45,029 nt of DNA from the NCBI RefSeq assembly GCF_023634765.1, contig NZ_JAMLFX010000002.1, forward strand, positions 292,235 through 337,263. The letters run 5' to 3'. The DNA is from Pseudomonas sp. AKS31. GTDB taxonomy: Bacteria; Pseudomonadota; Gammaproteobacteria; Pseudomonadales; Pseudomonadaceae. The position numbers and the translations under genes are program-made. The notes under the pieces were generated by a model. It was given only the letters and a program-made list of their open reading frames with translations, was not told where the DNA came from and did not search any database. This document shows, piece after piece, positions 17,393 through 26,363 of this stretch (the first letter of the stretch is position 1; each line of letters starts with the position of its first letter).

Positions 17393-18109
17393 GTGAGCCC
17401 AACCTCGACCAGCCCCGCAGAAAAATTCGACACTTCCCGCGCCAGCGAATACGCCCGCCAAAGCCGCATCGCTCTGGCCGGCTACGACGCCTGTCACGAC
17501 CTGGCGGCCTGCATGTTGGCGGCGAGTCTGGGTTCGCGCCCGGCCAGCATACTGGTGGTCGGCGCCGGCGGTACGGCGCAGGAAATCATTGCGATGGCGG
17601 CGCTGGAGCCGCAGTGGCGTTTCACCGCAGTCGACCCTTCCGTACCGATGCTGGAAACCGCGACTGCGCAGTTGCAAGCCAACGATTTACTGCACCGAAC
17701 CCAAGTGCATCTCGGCCACGTCGAAGACCTGCCGGCCGCTGCCTCATTCGATGCAGCGACGTTGATCGGCGTGCTTCATCATCTGAATGGTGATGAGCCC
17801 AAGCGCCAGATCCTGCAAGCGATTCAGGCACGTCTCAAACCGGGCGCGCCGCTGATTGTCGCCGGCAACCATTACGCCTATGCCAGCCAACCGTTGTTAC
17901 TCCAGGCGTGGGGACAGCGTTGGCGGCAGCAGGGCGCCAGTGCGGAGGAGGTGAAGGCCAAGTTGGGCAAGATTCTGCAAGGCGCCGACCCGCCGCATTC
18001 CGAAGCGGCGGTTCAGACGTTGTTGCATGAGGCCGGGTTTGGCGAGGCGACGCGGTTTTTCAGCAGTTTGTTCTGGGGGGGCTGGCTGGCGTGTAAAACG
18101 CTTTCTTGA
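17393..18109 (+). CDS. Class I SAM-dependent methyltransferase
   Basis: The 238-residue protein has the Rossmann motif I (ASILVVGAGGTAQEI), an acidic ribose-contact position (FTAVDPSVPMLE) and the post-motif GVLHHL, typical of small-molecule methyltransferases. Translation starts at GTG 17393 with AGGAG upstream. No partner gene suggests its substrate. Confidence 0.85.
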   Translation: MSPTSTSPAEKFDTSRASEYARQSRIALAGYDACHDLAACMLAASLGSRPASILVVGAGGTAQEIIAMAALEPQWRFTAVDPSVPMLETATAQLQANDLLHRTQVHLGHVEDLPAAASFDAATLIGVLHHLNGDEPKRQILQAIQARLKPGAPLIVAGNHYAYASQPLLLQAWGQRWRQQGASAEEVKAKLGKILQGADPPHSEAAVQTLLHEAGFGEATRFFSSLFWGGWLACKTLS

Positions 18110-18230
18110 CGTATTCCCTGCTTCGCCCGCACCGAAAAGATGTAGCCGACGGAGCGAGGCGAGAGTGGCGCAGAACGACCTCCGTATCGAGCGGGCGCTG
18201 CTGAACATCTCCGCTCTCGTAGAGCAGGAA

Positions 18231-18389
18231 TCAGCTCTCGCTGGTATCGGTTGGTTCCACCGCTGCCTCGGCCTCCAGTTTCGCCCGCTCAGCCTTGCTG
18301 ATGTACTTGGGCTTTTTCGGTGCCAGTTTGGCGCTGGCCTTTTTGGCCTTTTCCTTGAACAGCTGCTGCAGTTTCTTTTGACGATTCAT
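18231..18389 (-). CDS. DUF2986 small basic protein
   Basis: This 52-residue protein (MNRQKKLQQLFKEKAKKASA and on) is Lys/Ala rich, with the KPKYISKAERAKLE segment characteristic of DUF2986. The function is unknown. I use the ATG at 18389; the longer in-frame extension upstream has no family similarity. A predicted long charged helix suggests nucleic-acid or ribosome association, which is speculation. Confidence 0.75.
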   Translation of the reverse strand: MNRQKKLQQLFKEKAKKASAKLAPKKPKYISKAERAKLEAEAAVEPTDTSES

Positions 18390-18510
18390 GTTTTCTATCC
18401 GGCCTGCTCTTGCGCTCAAAAAGGGGCGAATCCTGACGTAAGCGTCGGGCCAAGGCAATGCCCATTCCTCACATCGCGATAAAGTCACGCACAGGGATAT
18501 CGCACAACCC

Positions 18511-18966
18511 TCAGGCAAACGCCGCCTCGACAAACGCCCCCAGCGCCTTCTCTTCGAGAATCTCGATCGAGAAATGCCCGAAACGTTTGGGCAACCAGAT
18601 AATGCGGGCCCCGGAGGGCGATTGCAGGTTCTCGCGGGTCAACGGCTGGCCGTTCTCGTCTTCCGGCTGAACCCCGCTGGCGAGCAGTTCGTCGTAGGCC
18701 AACTCGATATCCGGGGTGGTGTAGCAATGGCGATAAATCATGCCTTCGCCCACGGTATCCAGCAGTTCCTTCAGATTCCCCGCCAGTGGCTGGACCAGCA
18801 TGAACCGCTCCTGACCCATCAGCGCGACGGCATAGCGCACGTGGAGGCCACCACGATTCCAGATCTGCGTTGTGGAGGTTCGTGCCTTGAGGATTTGCGC
18901 ATAGTAGGCGCATGCTTCTTCGAGGTCGTTGACCAATACGTCGATGTGGCTGAATTTCAAATCCAT
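18511..18966 (-). CDS. VOC-family protein
   Basis: The 151-residue protein starts MDLKFSHIDVLVNDLEEACA, a typical first VOC beta-alpha unit with the His ligand, and ends PKRFGHFSIEILEE with the closing glutamate. The start at 18966 is taken because the upstream extension is not VOC-like. Neighbouring genes do not indicate the substrate. Confidence 0.8.
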   Translation of the reverse strand: MDLKFSHIDVLVNDLEEACAYYAQILKARTSTTQIWNRGGLHVRYAVALMGQERFMLVQPLAGNLKELLDTVGEGMIYRHCYTTPDIELAYDELLASGVQPEDENGQPLTRENLQSPSGARIIWLPKRFGHFSIEILEEKALGAFVEAAFA

Positions 18967-19077
18967 GAAATAGCTCCTGTCAGGCAGTGTCGATGGACTG
19001 GGTTGTAATCGACGAGCGGCTAGTCCGAATAAACTAAGCTGATGTGTAACGTCAAGATGACACAGGAGCAACCCACC

Positions 19078-19560
19078 ATGAAGGCGCGCCGCATGATCAA
19101 GTCACGCACATTGATTGCAACGATTACTTCCCTTGCGCTGGTGGTCAGTTCGGCGATGGCATTGGCTGATCCCGGTAATGGAAAGGGCCAGGGCAATGGC
19201 AAGGGTAATTCGCAGAATGTGCAGGGCCACGGTAACCAGAAAGGTAACGGCAACAAGGGCAACAATTCTGGTGGTGACTGGAGTCATGGCCCCAGCATCG
19301 ATCGCGGCAATGTGCTCGGGATTGTTGGCGGCTATCGCGATTACTGGAGCCCGGGCCCTTCGCTGCCACCGGGGGTTCAAAAGAACCTTGCGCGCGGAAA
19401 ACCACTGCCGCCCGGTATCGCCAAAAAGCTCGATGGGCGCCTGGTTGGTCATCTGCCACATTACGATGGCTACGAATGGCAGCAGGCGGGCACGGACTTG
19501 ATATTGGTCGCGCTGGCAACCGGTCTGATATACGAGGTGCTGAACGGGGCGTTTGATTAA
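19078..19560 (+). CDS. CigR/RcnB-like exported protein with Gly-Asn-rich region
   Basis: The 160-residue product has a signal peptide (to about residue 30, ending AMALA), then a low-complexity GNGKGQGNGKGN-type stretch. The C-terminal part (SLPPGVQKNLARGKPLPPGI, then YDGYEWQQAG) belongs to the RcnB/CigR family, and a hydrophobic C-terminus (LILVALATGLIYEVL) resembles the membrane segment of CigR proteins. AGGAG precedes the ATG. In Salmonella CigR lowers virulence; here the role is unknown, probably envelope homeostasis. Confidence 0.75.
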   Translation: MKARRMIKSRTLIATITSLALVVSSAMALADPGNGKGQGNGKGNSQNVQGHGNQKGNGNKGNNSGGDWSHGPSIDRGNVLGIVGGYRDYWSPGPSLPPGVQKNLARGKPLPPGIAKKLDGRLVGHLPHYDGYEWQQAGTDLILVALATGLIYEVLNGAFD

Positions 19561-19680
19561 GGCACCCTTATGAGATCTCGCCGTTGACCGTGGGGTTTTT
19601 GATGGCCAGCAGTGGTGTGTGCTGCTGGCGCGAGTGGCCGCAGATTTCCTGCCTGTACCACTGCGCGCCACTCACCTCGA

Positions 19681-21222
19681 TCAGACGATTTTCAAAGCAC
19701 TCAGCACGATCAACGATTGCTCGGCAAAGACTTGGGCCTGCTCGGTCAGCGCGGCGATGTTGGCTTCGGCAGTGGTCAGCGGTTGGCCGTCCTTGACCAG
19801 CACTTCGTTTTGTTCGGCGATGACGCTCCACGCCAGTTGCGCCCACTCCGCCGGGTGCTGTTTGCCCTGGCGGATTGCAATGAGGAACAGTTGCTGGAAG
19901 CGGCTCACCATGACGCCACCACCGGTGACCGGGCTGCTCAGCACCTGAATGTCGGCGTTGAACAGCGCGCGCTTGCACAGTTGCAGGTTAAACGCGGCGC
20001 AGCGTTCGTATACCCGCGCCTCGGCGGCTTCACTCTGGCAAGGGGCTACCGCGCCCATGCTGACCAGGATGGCGATGGCCTGTTCCAGATCGTCATAGGC
20101 GATTGGCGACACCGCATCGAGCAACTGTTGCATCGTTTGGGCTTCATACGTCTGGCCCGCGAGTGCATTGAGCAGCGGGCCGTAAATTTCCGCTTGCAAA
20201 GACGCTTCGCCAGCGGGGCCGGTGACGCTGGACGCTACGGTTTCTGCCGGTTGCATCAGGACAAATCGCGTATTGAGCATGCGCGACCGGCGCTCGGCGG
20301 CGCAGAGTCGGTTGGCACCACGCACGTACAGATCGCGGCGGAACGACTGATTGACGAAGTAGTCACGTGCCTGCTCGCGCATCACCGGGTGCTCGATGCT
20401 GTCGAGGAAGGTCAGGGCGTCGGCACTCAGATTGAGTACATCGACCGAATCCATCGGTACTGCTGTCGTCACGAAATCAAGCTTGGCCGGGGCCAGCGCA
20501 TCCACCATGTCGGCGAAGTACATGCAGTTCCAGTCGCGATTGAAATATTCGTGAGCGACGTATTGGCGGTCCTGACCTTTGATGGTCTGCAGTCGGGCGC
20601 CCAGACTTGGCGCGGCAATGGCGTACTTGGGGTTGGCCGCCAGCAGCGCTTCGGAAAACTGCAGCGCGGCGTCAATGCGCTGATCCGCCCGCGTCGAGTG
20701 ATTGGCGAAGCGGTCGTGCAGGCTGAACAATTGGCGCAACGGCGCGGCAGGCGACCAACCCGGGAATGCGTTGTAACTGACATACAGATGACCACCCGGT
20801 TTGAGGTGGCGCCGGGCGAACTCGACAATCAGCTTCTGGTTGTCACGGCTGACCCAGGTCCAGATGCCGTGCAGGCTGATGCTGTCGAACTGCGGCAAAT
20901 CATGACGCGCCAGCAGTTGCTCGAAGCTGTCGTCATAGAGTTTTGCGCCGTTGTTGCTGAGTTCCGCCAGCTCAATGGCATGGGCCGCCTGACCGGGGTG
21001 GAAGTCCGTACCGACGAAGCCTGCAGGGCTCGCCGTGGCGTGGATATTGATCGACACACCCTGACCAAAACCCAGTTCGCAGTGATAACCGTCGGGATGG
21101 TCCAGACCGGCAACGCCGCGCAACAACAGGCAGTAACGCTGGAATACCGGATTGATTTCCCGGCTATAGCTGTAGGTGTAGCCTTCGTCGGTGAAATAAC
21201 CTTCGTTCCAGGCATTGCTCAT
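19681..21222 (-). CDS. SAM methyltransferase with methyltransferase regulatory domain
   Basis: The 513-residue protein has an N-terminal class I methyltransferase (about residues 30-200; SAM loop YHCELGFGQGVSINIHA). Next comes a regulatory domain of the MethyTransf_Reg type (about 210-300; QYVAHEYFNRDWNCMYFADM). The C-terminal helical region at about 380-510 resembles PKMT-type tails. The targets are unknown; proteins of this build have been proposed to methylate proteins or polysaccharides. It is a single gene with no operon partner. Confidence 0.85.
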   Translation of the reverse strand: MSNAWNEGYFTDEGYTYSYSREINPVFQRYCLLLRGVAGLDHPDGYHCELGFGQGVSINIHATASPAGFVGTDFHPGQAAHAIELAELSNNGAKLYDDSFEQLLARHDLPQFDSISLHGIWTWVSRDNQKLIVEFARRHLKPGGHLYVSYNAFPGWSPAAPLRQLFSLHDRFANHSTRADQRIDAALQFSEALLAANPKYAIAAPSLGARLQTIKGQDRQYVAHEYFNRDWNCMYFADMVDALAPAKLDFVTTAVPMDSVDVLNLSADALTFLDSIEHPVMREQARDYFVNQSFRRDLYVRGANRLCAAERRSRMLNTRFVLMQPAETVASSVTGPAGEASLQAEIYGPLLNALAGQTYEAQTMQQLLDAVSPIAYDDLEQAIAILVSMGAVAPCQSEAAEARVYERCAAFNLQLCKRALFNADIQVLSSPVTGGGVMVSRFQQLFLIAIRQGKQHPAEWAQLAWSVIAEQNEVLVKDGQPLTTAEANIAALTEQAQVFAEQSLIVLSALKIV

Positions 21223-21389
21223 GGGTGCAGCCTCTTGAGTCGTAATGGAAAGTGGCCCTTAAAAAGGGATGGACGTGCGTCGTTCAGTCTTGCGCAGGCC
21301 ACCAGCATGTTGTCGGCAGGATCCAACCATTCGATAGGGTTCATGCGGAAATTTCGCAGGGTTTACTCATGGTCGGCGTTGCCCGGTCC

Positions 21390-21872
21390 TTACAAACGCA
21401 TGCCCATCTCAAAGGCGCGGGTCTCGAACCCGAACTCGGCATACATGCGCACCGCGCGCTCGTTGAAGGGCCATACCGTCAGGCGCAAATCCTGCGCATC
21501 GTGCGCGATGGCCCAGTCCTTGACGCGTTGAATCAGCGTACGACCGATACCTTTGCCCCAGAACGGTTCGGCGACACACACCGAACCGATGCGCACCACA
21601 TTCTGCGGCTGCATCAACGGGCCGGAACTGGCGGACAGGTTGGCGGTAATGAACGCGACGGGCCGTTCACCGGTGCTGGCGATGAAGACGATCTGACCAG
21701 GCTTTTCGAATACGCCGGACCAGTGCGGCAAGTCGCGGGCAACGTCTTCGGTGGCGGCAGCGTAGATATCGGGGCGGGCGGCGTGGTGGACCGAGTTGAG
21801 CAATTGGCCCAGATCGCACATCGCCAGAGCATCGTTGGCGGTGGCGGTTCGGTAAGTAATGACTTCTTCCAT
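21390..21872 (-). CDS. GNAT-family N-acetyltransferase
   Basis: The 160-residue protein carries the acetyl-CoA motif A (VCVAEPFWGKGIGRTLIQRV) and motif B (LRLTVWPFNERAVRMYAEFGF). GGAG eight bases upstream of the ATG at 21872 decides the start over an extension of 23 codons. It lies 52 bp downstream of a VOC/bleomycin-resistance-like gene on the same strand, so both may form a small resistance or detoxification operon. Confidence 0.85.
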   Translation of the reverse strand: MEEVITYRTATANDALAMCDLGQLLNSVHHAARPDIYAAATEDVARDLPHWSGVFEKPGQIVFIASTGERPVAFITANLSASSGPLMQPQNVVRIGSVCVAEPFWGKGIGRTLIQRVKDWAIAHDAQDLRLTVWPFNERAVRMYAEFGFETRAFEMGMRL

Positions 21873-21924
21873 GAATGGCGCTCCTGTGTTGTTCGGGAAA
21901 CGTAGCGTTACGTCGGGATAAAGC

Positions 21925-22347
21925 TCAAATTGCGCGCTCACCCAAGCGCTCTACCAGTCTGACCAGATAACCATCCGGATCCTGAACGATGAATTCGCGC
22001 TGGCCGACTTCAACGTTGTCAGCGCGATACCAGGTGTCCTGGCAATCACGGTAAAGCGAAAAACCGGCCTGCCCGAGATGACCGATGATCGGCGCGACTG
22101 CCACAACGTCGATCTGCAGGTTGATACCTCGTCCGAAGGGCTTGCTCAGCGGTGCCGTCAACCATTGACCGGCGTGCGGATCAACCTGTTCGAGCATGAC
22201 CTGCGCGCCATTCAGATCCAGATAGGCGAAACCGTCTTCGGGCCGCTGATAAGCAATGCTGAACCCCAGGCAAGACACCCAGAACACCAGGCTGTTTTGC
22301 AGGTCGGTCACCATCAATTCCGGGACCAGTTTGTTGCGTTCGAACAT
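21925..22347 (-). CDS. Bleomycin-resistance-like VOC protein
   Basis: The 140-residue protein matches the BLMA/Shble type of VOC: KLVPELMVTDLQNSLVFWVSCLGF, then FAYLDLNGAQVMLEQ and a C-terminal EFIVQDPDGYLVRLVE. Such proteins bind bleomycin or serve other ligands. It is the promoter-proximal gene before the GNAT gene. Confidence 0.85.
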   Translation of the reverse strand: MFERNKLVPELMVTDLQNSLVFWVSCLGFSIAYQRPEDGFAYLDLNGAQVMLEQVDPHAGQWLTAPLSKPFGRGINLQIDVVAVAPIIGHLGQAGFSLYRDCQDTWYRADNVEVGQREFIVQDPDGYLVRLVERLGERAI

Positions 22348-22599
22348 GAGGTGACTTCCGTTTCGAGTTGTAGCCCGAGATCAAAACTTATCGATTGGAC
22401 TGTGCATGTACGTCGCATCCTGCGGTAACCGGCGAAATAATGCACCCCGGATCCTGTGTGCATTTCAACGAAGCAGGCCGCACCTGGGTCGCTTTTTCAC
22501 GCAAATCTGTGCATTGAATGTTTTTACGTCAGGCGAATAATCGACCGCTCGAAACCTTTGGAATTGAGCACTGTATGGAAGATTTTCGCGTTGATTTCG

Positions 22600-22613
22600 A
22601 CAACATTTGTTGT
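22600..22613. promoter_or_regulatory. Operator-like palindrome upstream of the panB-type gene
   Basis: ACAAC-ATTT-GTTGT lies 29 bp before the ATG at 22643. It could be a regulator site or chance; no second copy was seen near the convergent MocR gene. Confidence 0.3.
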
Positions 22614-22642
22614 TTACGGACGGCTGTCTCAAGGAGCCGCCC

Positions 22643-23458
22643 ATGAGCCAGCATACCCGCACCAAACGCCTGACCGTACCGCAATTGGTTGCCATGAAAG
22701 GCCAACAGAAAATCGTCTCGCTCACGGCGTATTCCAGCAGTATTGCCAAACTGATCGACCCGATCGTCGACTTCATTCTGGTCGGTGATTCCACGGCCAT
22801 GGTCGGTTATGGCCGCCCCTCGACACTGAGCATGCAGCTCGAAGAAATCATCGGCCACACGCGGGCGGTGGTCGATAGCACGCGCCTGGCCTGTGTGGTG
22901 GCCGACATGCCGTTCGGCAGTTATCAGGAATCCAATGAGCAAGCCTTTCGAAATTGCGCTCAGGTGCTGGCGCGCACCGGTTGCGACGCGGTGAAGCTGG
23001 AGGCAAACAAGGCCTTGGCGTCCACTGTCGAATTTCTCGTGGCGCGCGGAATTCCGGTTATGGCGCATGTCGGGCTGATGCCGCAATTTGTCAATGTCAT
23101 GGGCGGCTTCAAGGCCCAGGGCCTGACCGCTGAAACCGGCGCAGTGATTGCCGAAGATGCGCGAGCCAATCTCGACGCAGGCGCTTTCAGCCTGTTGCTC
23201 GAAGGTGTGGCCGAAGGCGTGGCACGGCAGATCACGCTGGACTCGCCAATGCCCACCATCGGCATTGGCGCCTCACCGGCCTGCGACGGGCAGGTGCTGG
23301 TCACCGAAGACGTGCTCGGCCTGGGCGGTGAGCATCAGCCGCGTTTCGTCAAACGGTACGCCGATGTCGGCGCGGTGATCAGCGAGGCGTGTGCGCAGTT
23401 TGCCGAGGATGTGCGCCATGGCCGGTTTCCTGAAGCACGGCATTGCTATGGACTTTAA
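22643..23458 (+). CDS. panB: 3-methyl-2-oxobutanoate hydroxymethyltransferase (KPHMT)
   Basis: This 271-residue TIM-barrel enzyme transfers a hydroxymethyl group from 5,10-methylene-THF to 2-oxoisovalerate, forming ketopantoate for pantothenate and CoA. The Mg2+ ligands align as Asp49 (LVGDS), Asp88 (ADMPFGSY) and Glu120 (VKLE); the general base is Glu187 (LLLEGV). AAGGAG precedes the ATG. No panC is adjacent, and fluorescens-group genomes normally carry panBC elsewhere, so this may be a second, conditionally used copy. Its 3-prime end overlaps the convergent MocR gene by 4 bp. Confidence 0.9.
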   Translation: MSQHTRTKRLTVPQLVAMKGQQKIVSLTAYSSSIAKLIDPIVDFILVGDSTAMVGYGRPSTLSMQLEEIIGHTRAVVDSTRLACVVADMPFGSYQESNEQAFRNCAQVLARTGCDAVKLEANKALASTVEFLVARGIPVMAHVGLMPQFVNVMGGFKAQGLTAETGAVIAEDARANLDAGAFSLLLEGVAEGVARQITLDSPMPTIGIGASPACDGQVLVTEDVLGLGGEHQPRFVKRYADVGAVISEACAQFAEDVRHGRFPEARHCYGL

Positions 23459-24855
23459 GCGCGGTTTTCTTCGGTGATCGCCTGCGCCAGGCGTTTCACC
23501 GCGTGGCCGATGTCCTTGTCCCAGTCGAGGGTGTAACTCAGGCGCAGGTACTGCTTCCAGGCGCCTTGCTGGCTGAAGATTTCGCCGGGGGCGATGACGA
23601 TTCGTTCGGCCAGCAGGCGCTCGAACACCCGTTGCATGTCGATCGGCCGCACAGCCTTGAGCCAGAAGCTCGCACCACCTTGCGGGACGACCACCTGCCA
23701 CTGGCCGTTGCCGTGTTCTTCCAGCAAGATTTGCAGCTGTTGCATGCGCTTGAACAACATCGCTCGCAGGGTGGTCAGGTGCTGGTCGATGCGCCTGGAG
23801 CTGTAGAGTCTGGCAATTGCTTTCTGCCGAACGGGTGAGAGGCGAAATCCACGCTGCATAAATAATCGATGAAATTGCGATGCATGCTGACGGCACAGCA
23901 CATAGCCGTACGGCGCTTCTCCGCCAATCAGTTTGTCGAATGTCGAGAGCACCAACAGCTTGTCCGGGTCGGCAAAATCGCGATAGCGCGCGGGTGAATC
24001 GGAGAAACTCAACTCGCCCCACGTATCGTTTTCAAACAACCAGATATCGCGCTCGGCCAGCCAGTCACAGATCTGCTGTTTATCCTGCGCCGGCATCAAC
24101 TGGCCCTGGGGAATATTCACCGTGGAGGAGAGCACCGCCAGGCGTACCGGTTCGCGTGTGAGCAGTTCGTTCAGCGCGGGCAGGTTGAAGCAGCCGTCTT
24201 CGTCGAGGGGCATTTCGATGACGCGAATATTGGCCGCCTGCAATTGGCGCAGAATCGCCCATGAGCAGGGCGATTCCACCAGCGCTACGCTGCCGCCCAG
24301 GTTCAATGCGCTGAGCGACAATTCCAGCACGCTGCGCAGGTCCGCGCCGATATACACCTGGTCGGCCTGCCAGTGGCTGTGCGCGGAACGGGTGTAACGC
24401 TCCGCCAGGGCTTCGCGCAATTCAGGCTCGCCGAGCGGCTGATAGAGCGGCGTGTGGGCGTGCGGATATTGGCGGGTCAGTTCGCGCTCCATCAGCAACA
24501 ACGGCGCCTGCAGCGACAGCAACATCGCCGGGGCATCGCTGCTCAGCGCCAGCATGGCGGGCTGACGGGCACTGGCGAAGACGCTGTCGAGAAGATTGCC
24601 GGAGCTGGCCGCCACAGGTGCCGCCGGCATCGACCGGGTGAAATAGCCAAACCTGGCTCTGGCGTGGATCCGGCCCTCGTCTTCGAGCAGTGCATAGGCG
24701 TATTTGGTTGTCGAGACCGAAACGCCAAGGCGCAGGGCCAGTTGTCGCAGGGACGGCAGTTTCTGCTCAGTCGTGCCACTGGCCGCCTCGATCAGGCCGA
24801 GGAGGTAGTGGTAGACCTCCTGATAGGCGAACGCGTCCTTGGGTGGCGTCGTCAA
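23455..24855 (-). CDS. MocR/PdxR-type GntR regulator with aminotransferase domain
   Basis: The 466-residue protein joins an N-terminal GntR winged helix (about residues 10-80, [20 protein letters not shown]) to a fold-type I PLP aminotransferase-like domain. The PLP lysine is about Lys308 (STFDKLIGG) and the pyridine-contact Asp is in [10 protein letters not shown] prefer the TTG at 24855, preceded by AAGGAG, over an upstream TTG without a ribosome site. MocR proteins sense amino-acid or PLP adducts; the target may be the convergent panB-type gene or the chorismate mutase upstream. Confidence 0.85.
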   Translation of the reverse strand: MTTPPKDAFAYQEVYHYLLGLIEAASGTTEQKLPSLRQLALRLGVSVSTTKYAYALLEDEGRIHARARFGYFTRSMPAAPVAASSGNLLDSVFASARQPAMLALSSDAPAMLLSLQAPLLLMERELTRQYPHAHTPLYQPLGEPELREALAERYTRSAHSHWQADQVYIGADLRSVLELSLSALNLGGSVALVESPCSWAILRQLQAANIRVIEMPLDEDGCFNLPALNELLTREPVRLAVLSSTVNIPQGQLMPAQDKQQICDWLAERDIWLFENDTWGELSFSDSPARYRDFADPDKLLVLSTFDKLIGGEAPYGYVLCRQHASQFHRLFMQRGFRLSPVRQKAIARLYSSRRIDQHLTTLRAMLFKRMQQLQILLEEHGNGQWQVVVPQGGASFWLKAVRPIDMQRVFERLLAERIVIAPGEIFSQQGAWKQYLRLSYTLDWDKDIGHAVKRLAQAITEENRA

Positions 24856-24911
24856 TGCTGTTCTCCTTGATTGTCTGCCTTCGGAGCAAACGGACGATTG
24901 TGCCAAAGCAG

Positions 24912-25238
24912 TCAGCTGTCCGTCTGTGCCGCCGCCCAGTGCTTCATCTCTTCAGCAATGAAGTGATTGACCAGGTCGCGGTACATTTTCTCAATGGCGT
25001 CTGCATTCAAACCTTCGTTTTCGGCCCAGTCGCGACGGGTTGCCAACATCGCCTGAAAACGCTCCGGTGCCCGCACTGAGGTCGCCGAGGTTTTGAACTT
25101 CGAGGCCGCGAGTACGTATTGAAAACGCTTGCCCAGCAGTTTGATCACCGCTTGATCAAGTCGGTCGATTTCACTTCGAATATCTTGCATGTCCGCACAG
25201 TCGGCGGGTTGGATTCGCTGAGGCGCTTTCTGTTCCAT
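24912..25238 (-). CDS. Chorismate mutase family protein, PchB-like
   Basis: This 108-residue AroQ-fold protein closely follows the pattern of PchB (isochorismate-pyruvate lyase). The aligned active-site residues are Arg21, Arg38 and Lys49 (SKFK), equivalent to PchB Arg14, Arg31 and Lys42. The position matching PchB Gln90 is Glu97 (IAEEMKHW). The substitution could change pH dependence or the balance of lyase and mutase activity. No pchA, pchD or other salicylate/siderophore gene is adjacent, so the physiological substrate is open. It precedes the MocR gene by 56 bp on the same strand. Confidence 0.8.
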   Translation of the reverse strand: MEQKAPQRIQPADCADMQDIRSEIDRLDQAVIKLLGKRFQYVLAASKFKTSATSVRAPERFQAMLATRRDWAENEGLNADAIEKMYRDLVNHFIAEEMKHWAAAQTDS

Positions 25239-25299
25239 TTCAACATTCCCTGTTGGCGACGGCTGATCGTGCAGCAGGGCGGGTGATTTGAGCAATCAG

Positions 25300-25321
25300 A
25301 AAAAACCCGGCCGAAGCCGGG
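25300..25321 (-). terminator. Intrinsic terminator of the hemerythrin gene
   Basis: CCCGGC-CGAA-GCCGGG with an A run on its left reads on the minus strand as a GC stem followed by six Us, 20 bp after the hemerythrin stop codon. Confidence 0.88.
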
Positions 25322-25340
25322 CTTGGGCACGGGCAACGGT

Positions 25341-25817
25341 TTAAGCGGCCATATTTCCGGCAGCCATTTCTTTCTTGTAACTGGCCTTCATGGCTTCCAT
25401 CTGCGCGCCTAACTCGTCCAGTTTGGCTTTGCCCAGGAGTTTTTTTGCTTGAGGAAACATTTCCGTTTCTTCCTCTTCGATATGGTGCTCGAGCAATTCC
25501 TTGACCACTTTTACCCGGCCGGAAAATTCCGGGGTGCCCGGATCGGTCTGGTTCAGATCAGGCAGCACCAGTGAGTCGACGGTGCGGTGCTCTTCCTTGG
25601 CCTCGAAATACATGATGTCCTGTTCCTTGCCGCCTACTTCCTTGAACGCGGGATAAAGAATTTCCTCTTCGAGCCGGGTATGGATGGTGATTTCCATTTC
25701 CAGTTTACCCAACAGTTCCACGCGTTTTTTCAGCGCCCGCTCCGTCGAGTCGCTGAGTTGGCTGAGGATGTCTTTGACTTTTACATGATCGGCTTTGAGA
25801 AGGTCGATGGCGTTCAT
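25341..25817 (-). CDS. Hemerythrin HHE domain protein
   Basis: The 158-residue four-helix protein carries the diiron ligands expected for hemerythrin: His11 (KADHVK), His46 and Glu50 (ITIHTRLEEE), His77 (KEEHRTVD), and His111/His112 with Glu116 (LEHHIEEEE). The family binds O2, NO or iron and is often induced by oxidative stress or stationary phase. GAGGA precedes the ATG. It forms its own transcription unit with a clear terminator. Confidence 0.92.
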   Translation of the reverse strand: MNAIDLLKADHVKVKDILSQLSDSTERALKKRVELLGKLEMEITIHTRLEEEILYPAFKEVGGKEQDIMYFEAKEEHRTVDSLVLPDLNQTDPGTPEFSGRVKVVKELLEHHIEEEETEMFPQAKKLLGKAKLDELGAQMEAMKASYKKEMAAGNMAA

Positions 25818-26064
25818 TATGGTTCCTCGGCTGTCACGGAGTGAACACAGGCCGTTTTCTCACGGCGCTGTGAATGCTCTGAACCTGTGGCATTTGCCAT
25901 GCCAATTTATCGATCCGGAAAAATGCTGCGGCTTCAAAGGCTTGCAGCGCCTTAGGCAAACTGCCTTCATGCAGCCTGCATGACGTGTGTCGTGCGACCA
26001 TTGCAGTTCACAGCCGAGGCGCCGAAGCGGGGTATGCTGCTGTCACCGTTCTACCGCTGACCTC

Positions 26065-26092
26065 AAAAACAACGCGGGCAATCAATGCCCGC
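26065..26092 (-). terminator. Intrinsic terminator of the small membrane protein gene
   Basis: GCGGGCA (26074-26080) and TGCCCGC (26086-26092) form a 7-bp stem with the loop ATCAA; on the minus strand it runs into GTTGTTTTTG. The rest of 25818-26118 holds nothing else I can support. Confidence 0.78.
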
Positions 26093-26118
26093 GCAGACTC
26101 AAGACTTGTCGTTGACGC

Positions 26119-26313
26119 TCACTGCGGTACCACGTGCTTGGGCCCCGCCAACGCCCAGGCAATCAACCCGAACAACGGCACAAACACGATCAGCACAATC
26201 CACACGCCTTTATTGCTCGCTTTGCCCTCGCTCTTGCGCACCCGATTGATGGCCCAGAGTTCAATAAGCAGAAGAACTGCCGCCAGTACGATCCACACGG
26301 TTTCGATTTGCAT
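26119..26313 (-). CDS. Small membrane protein with PLDc_N-type domain
   Basis: The 64-residue protein has two hydrophobic helices (IVLAAVLLLIELWAI and GVWIVLIVFVPLFGLIAWAL) separated by a charged loop (NRVRKSEGKASN). It matches the PLDc_N small membrane domain, here standing alone without a phospholipase. A perfect AGGAGG precedes the ATG. The function is unknown. Confidence 0.82.
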   Translation of the reverse strand: MQIETVWIVLAAVLLLIELWAINRVRKSEGKASNKGVWIVLIVFVPLFGLIAWALAGPKHVVPQ

Positions 26314-26363
26314 TGGCTACCTCCTGATGGTCTGTGCGTTAGGTGGCGTGGGGGGCGGCGGGT

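Noticed and set aside
19612..21531. 639-residue open frame antisense to the methyltransferase-regulatory gene
   Set aside because: A shadow of the conserved minus-strand gene; no domain and no ribosome site.
22600..22613. Palindrome upstream of panB as a MocR site
   Set aside because: MocR sites are usually direct repeats and no second copy exists near the MocR gene; kept only as a low-confidence site.
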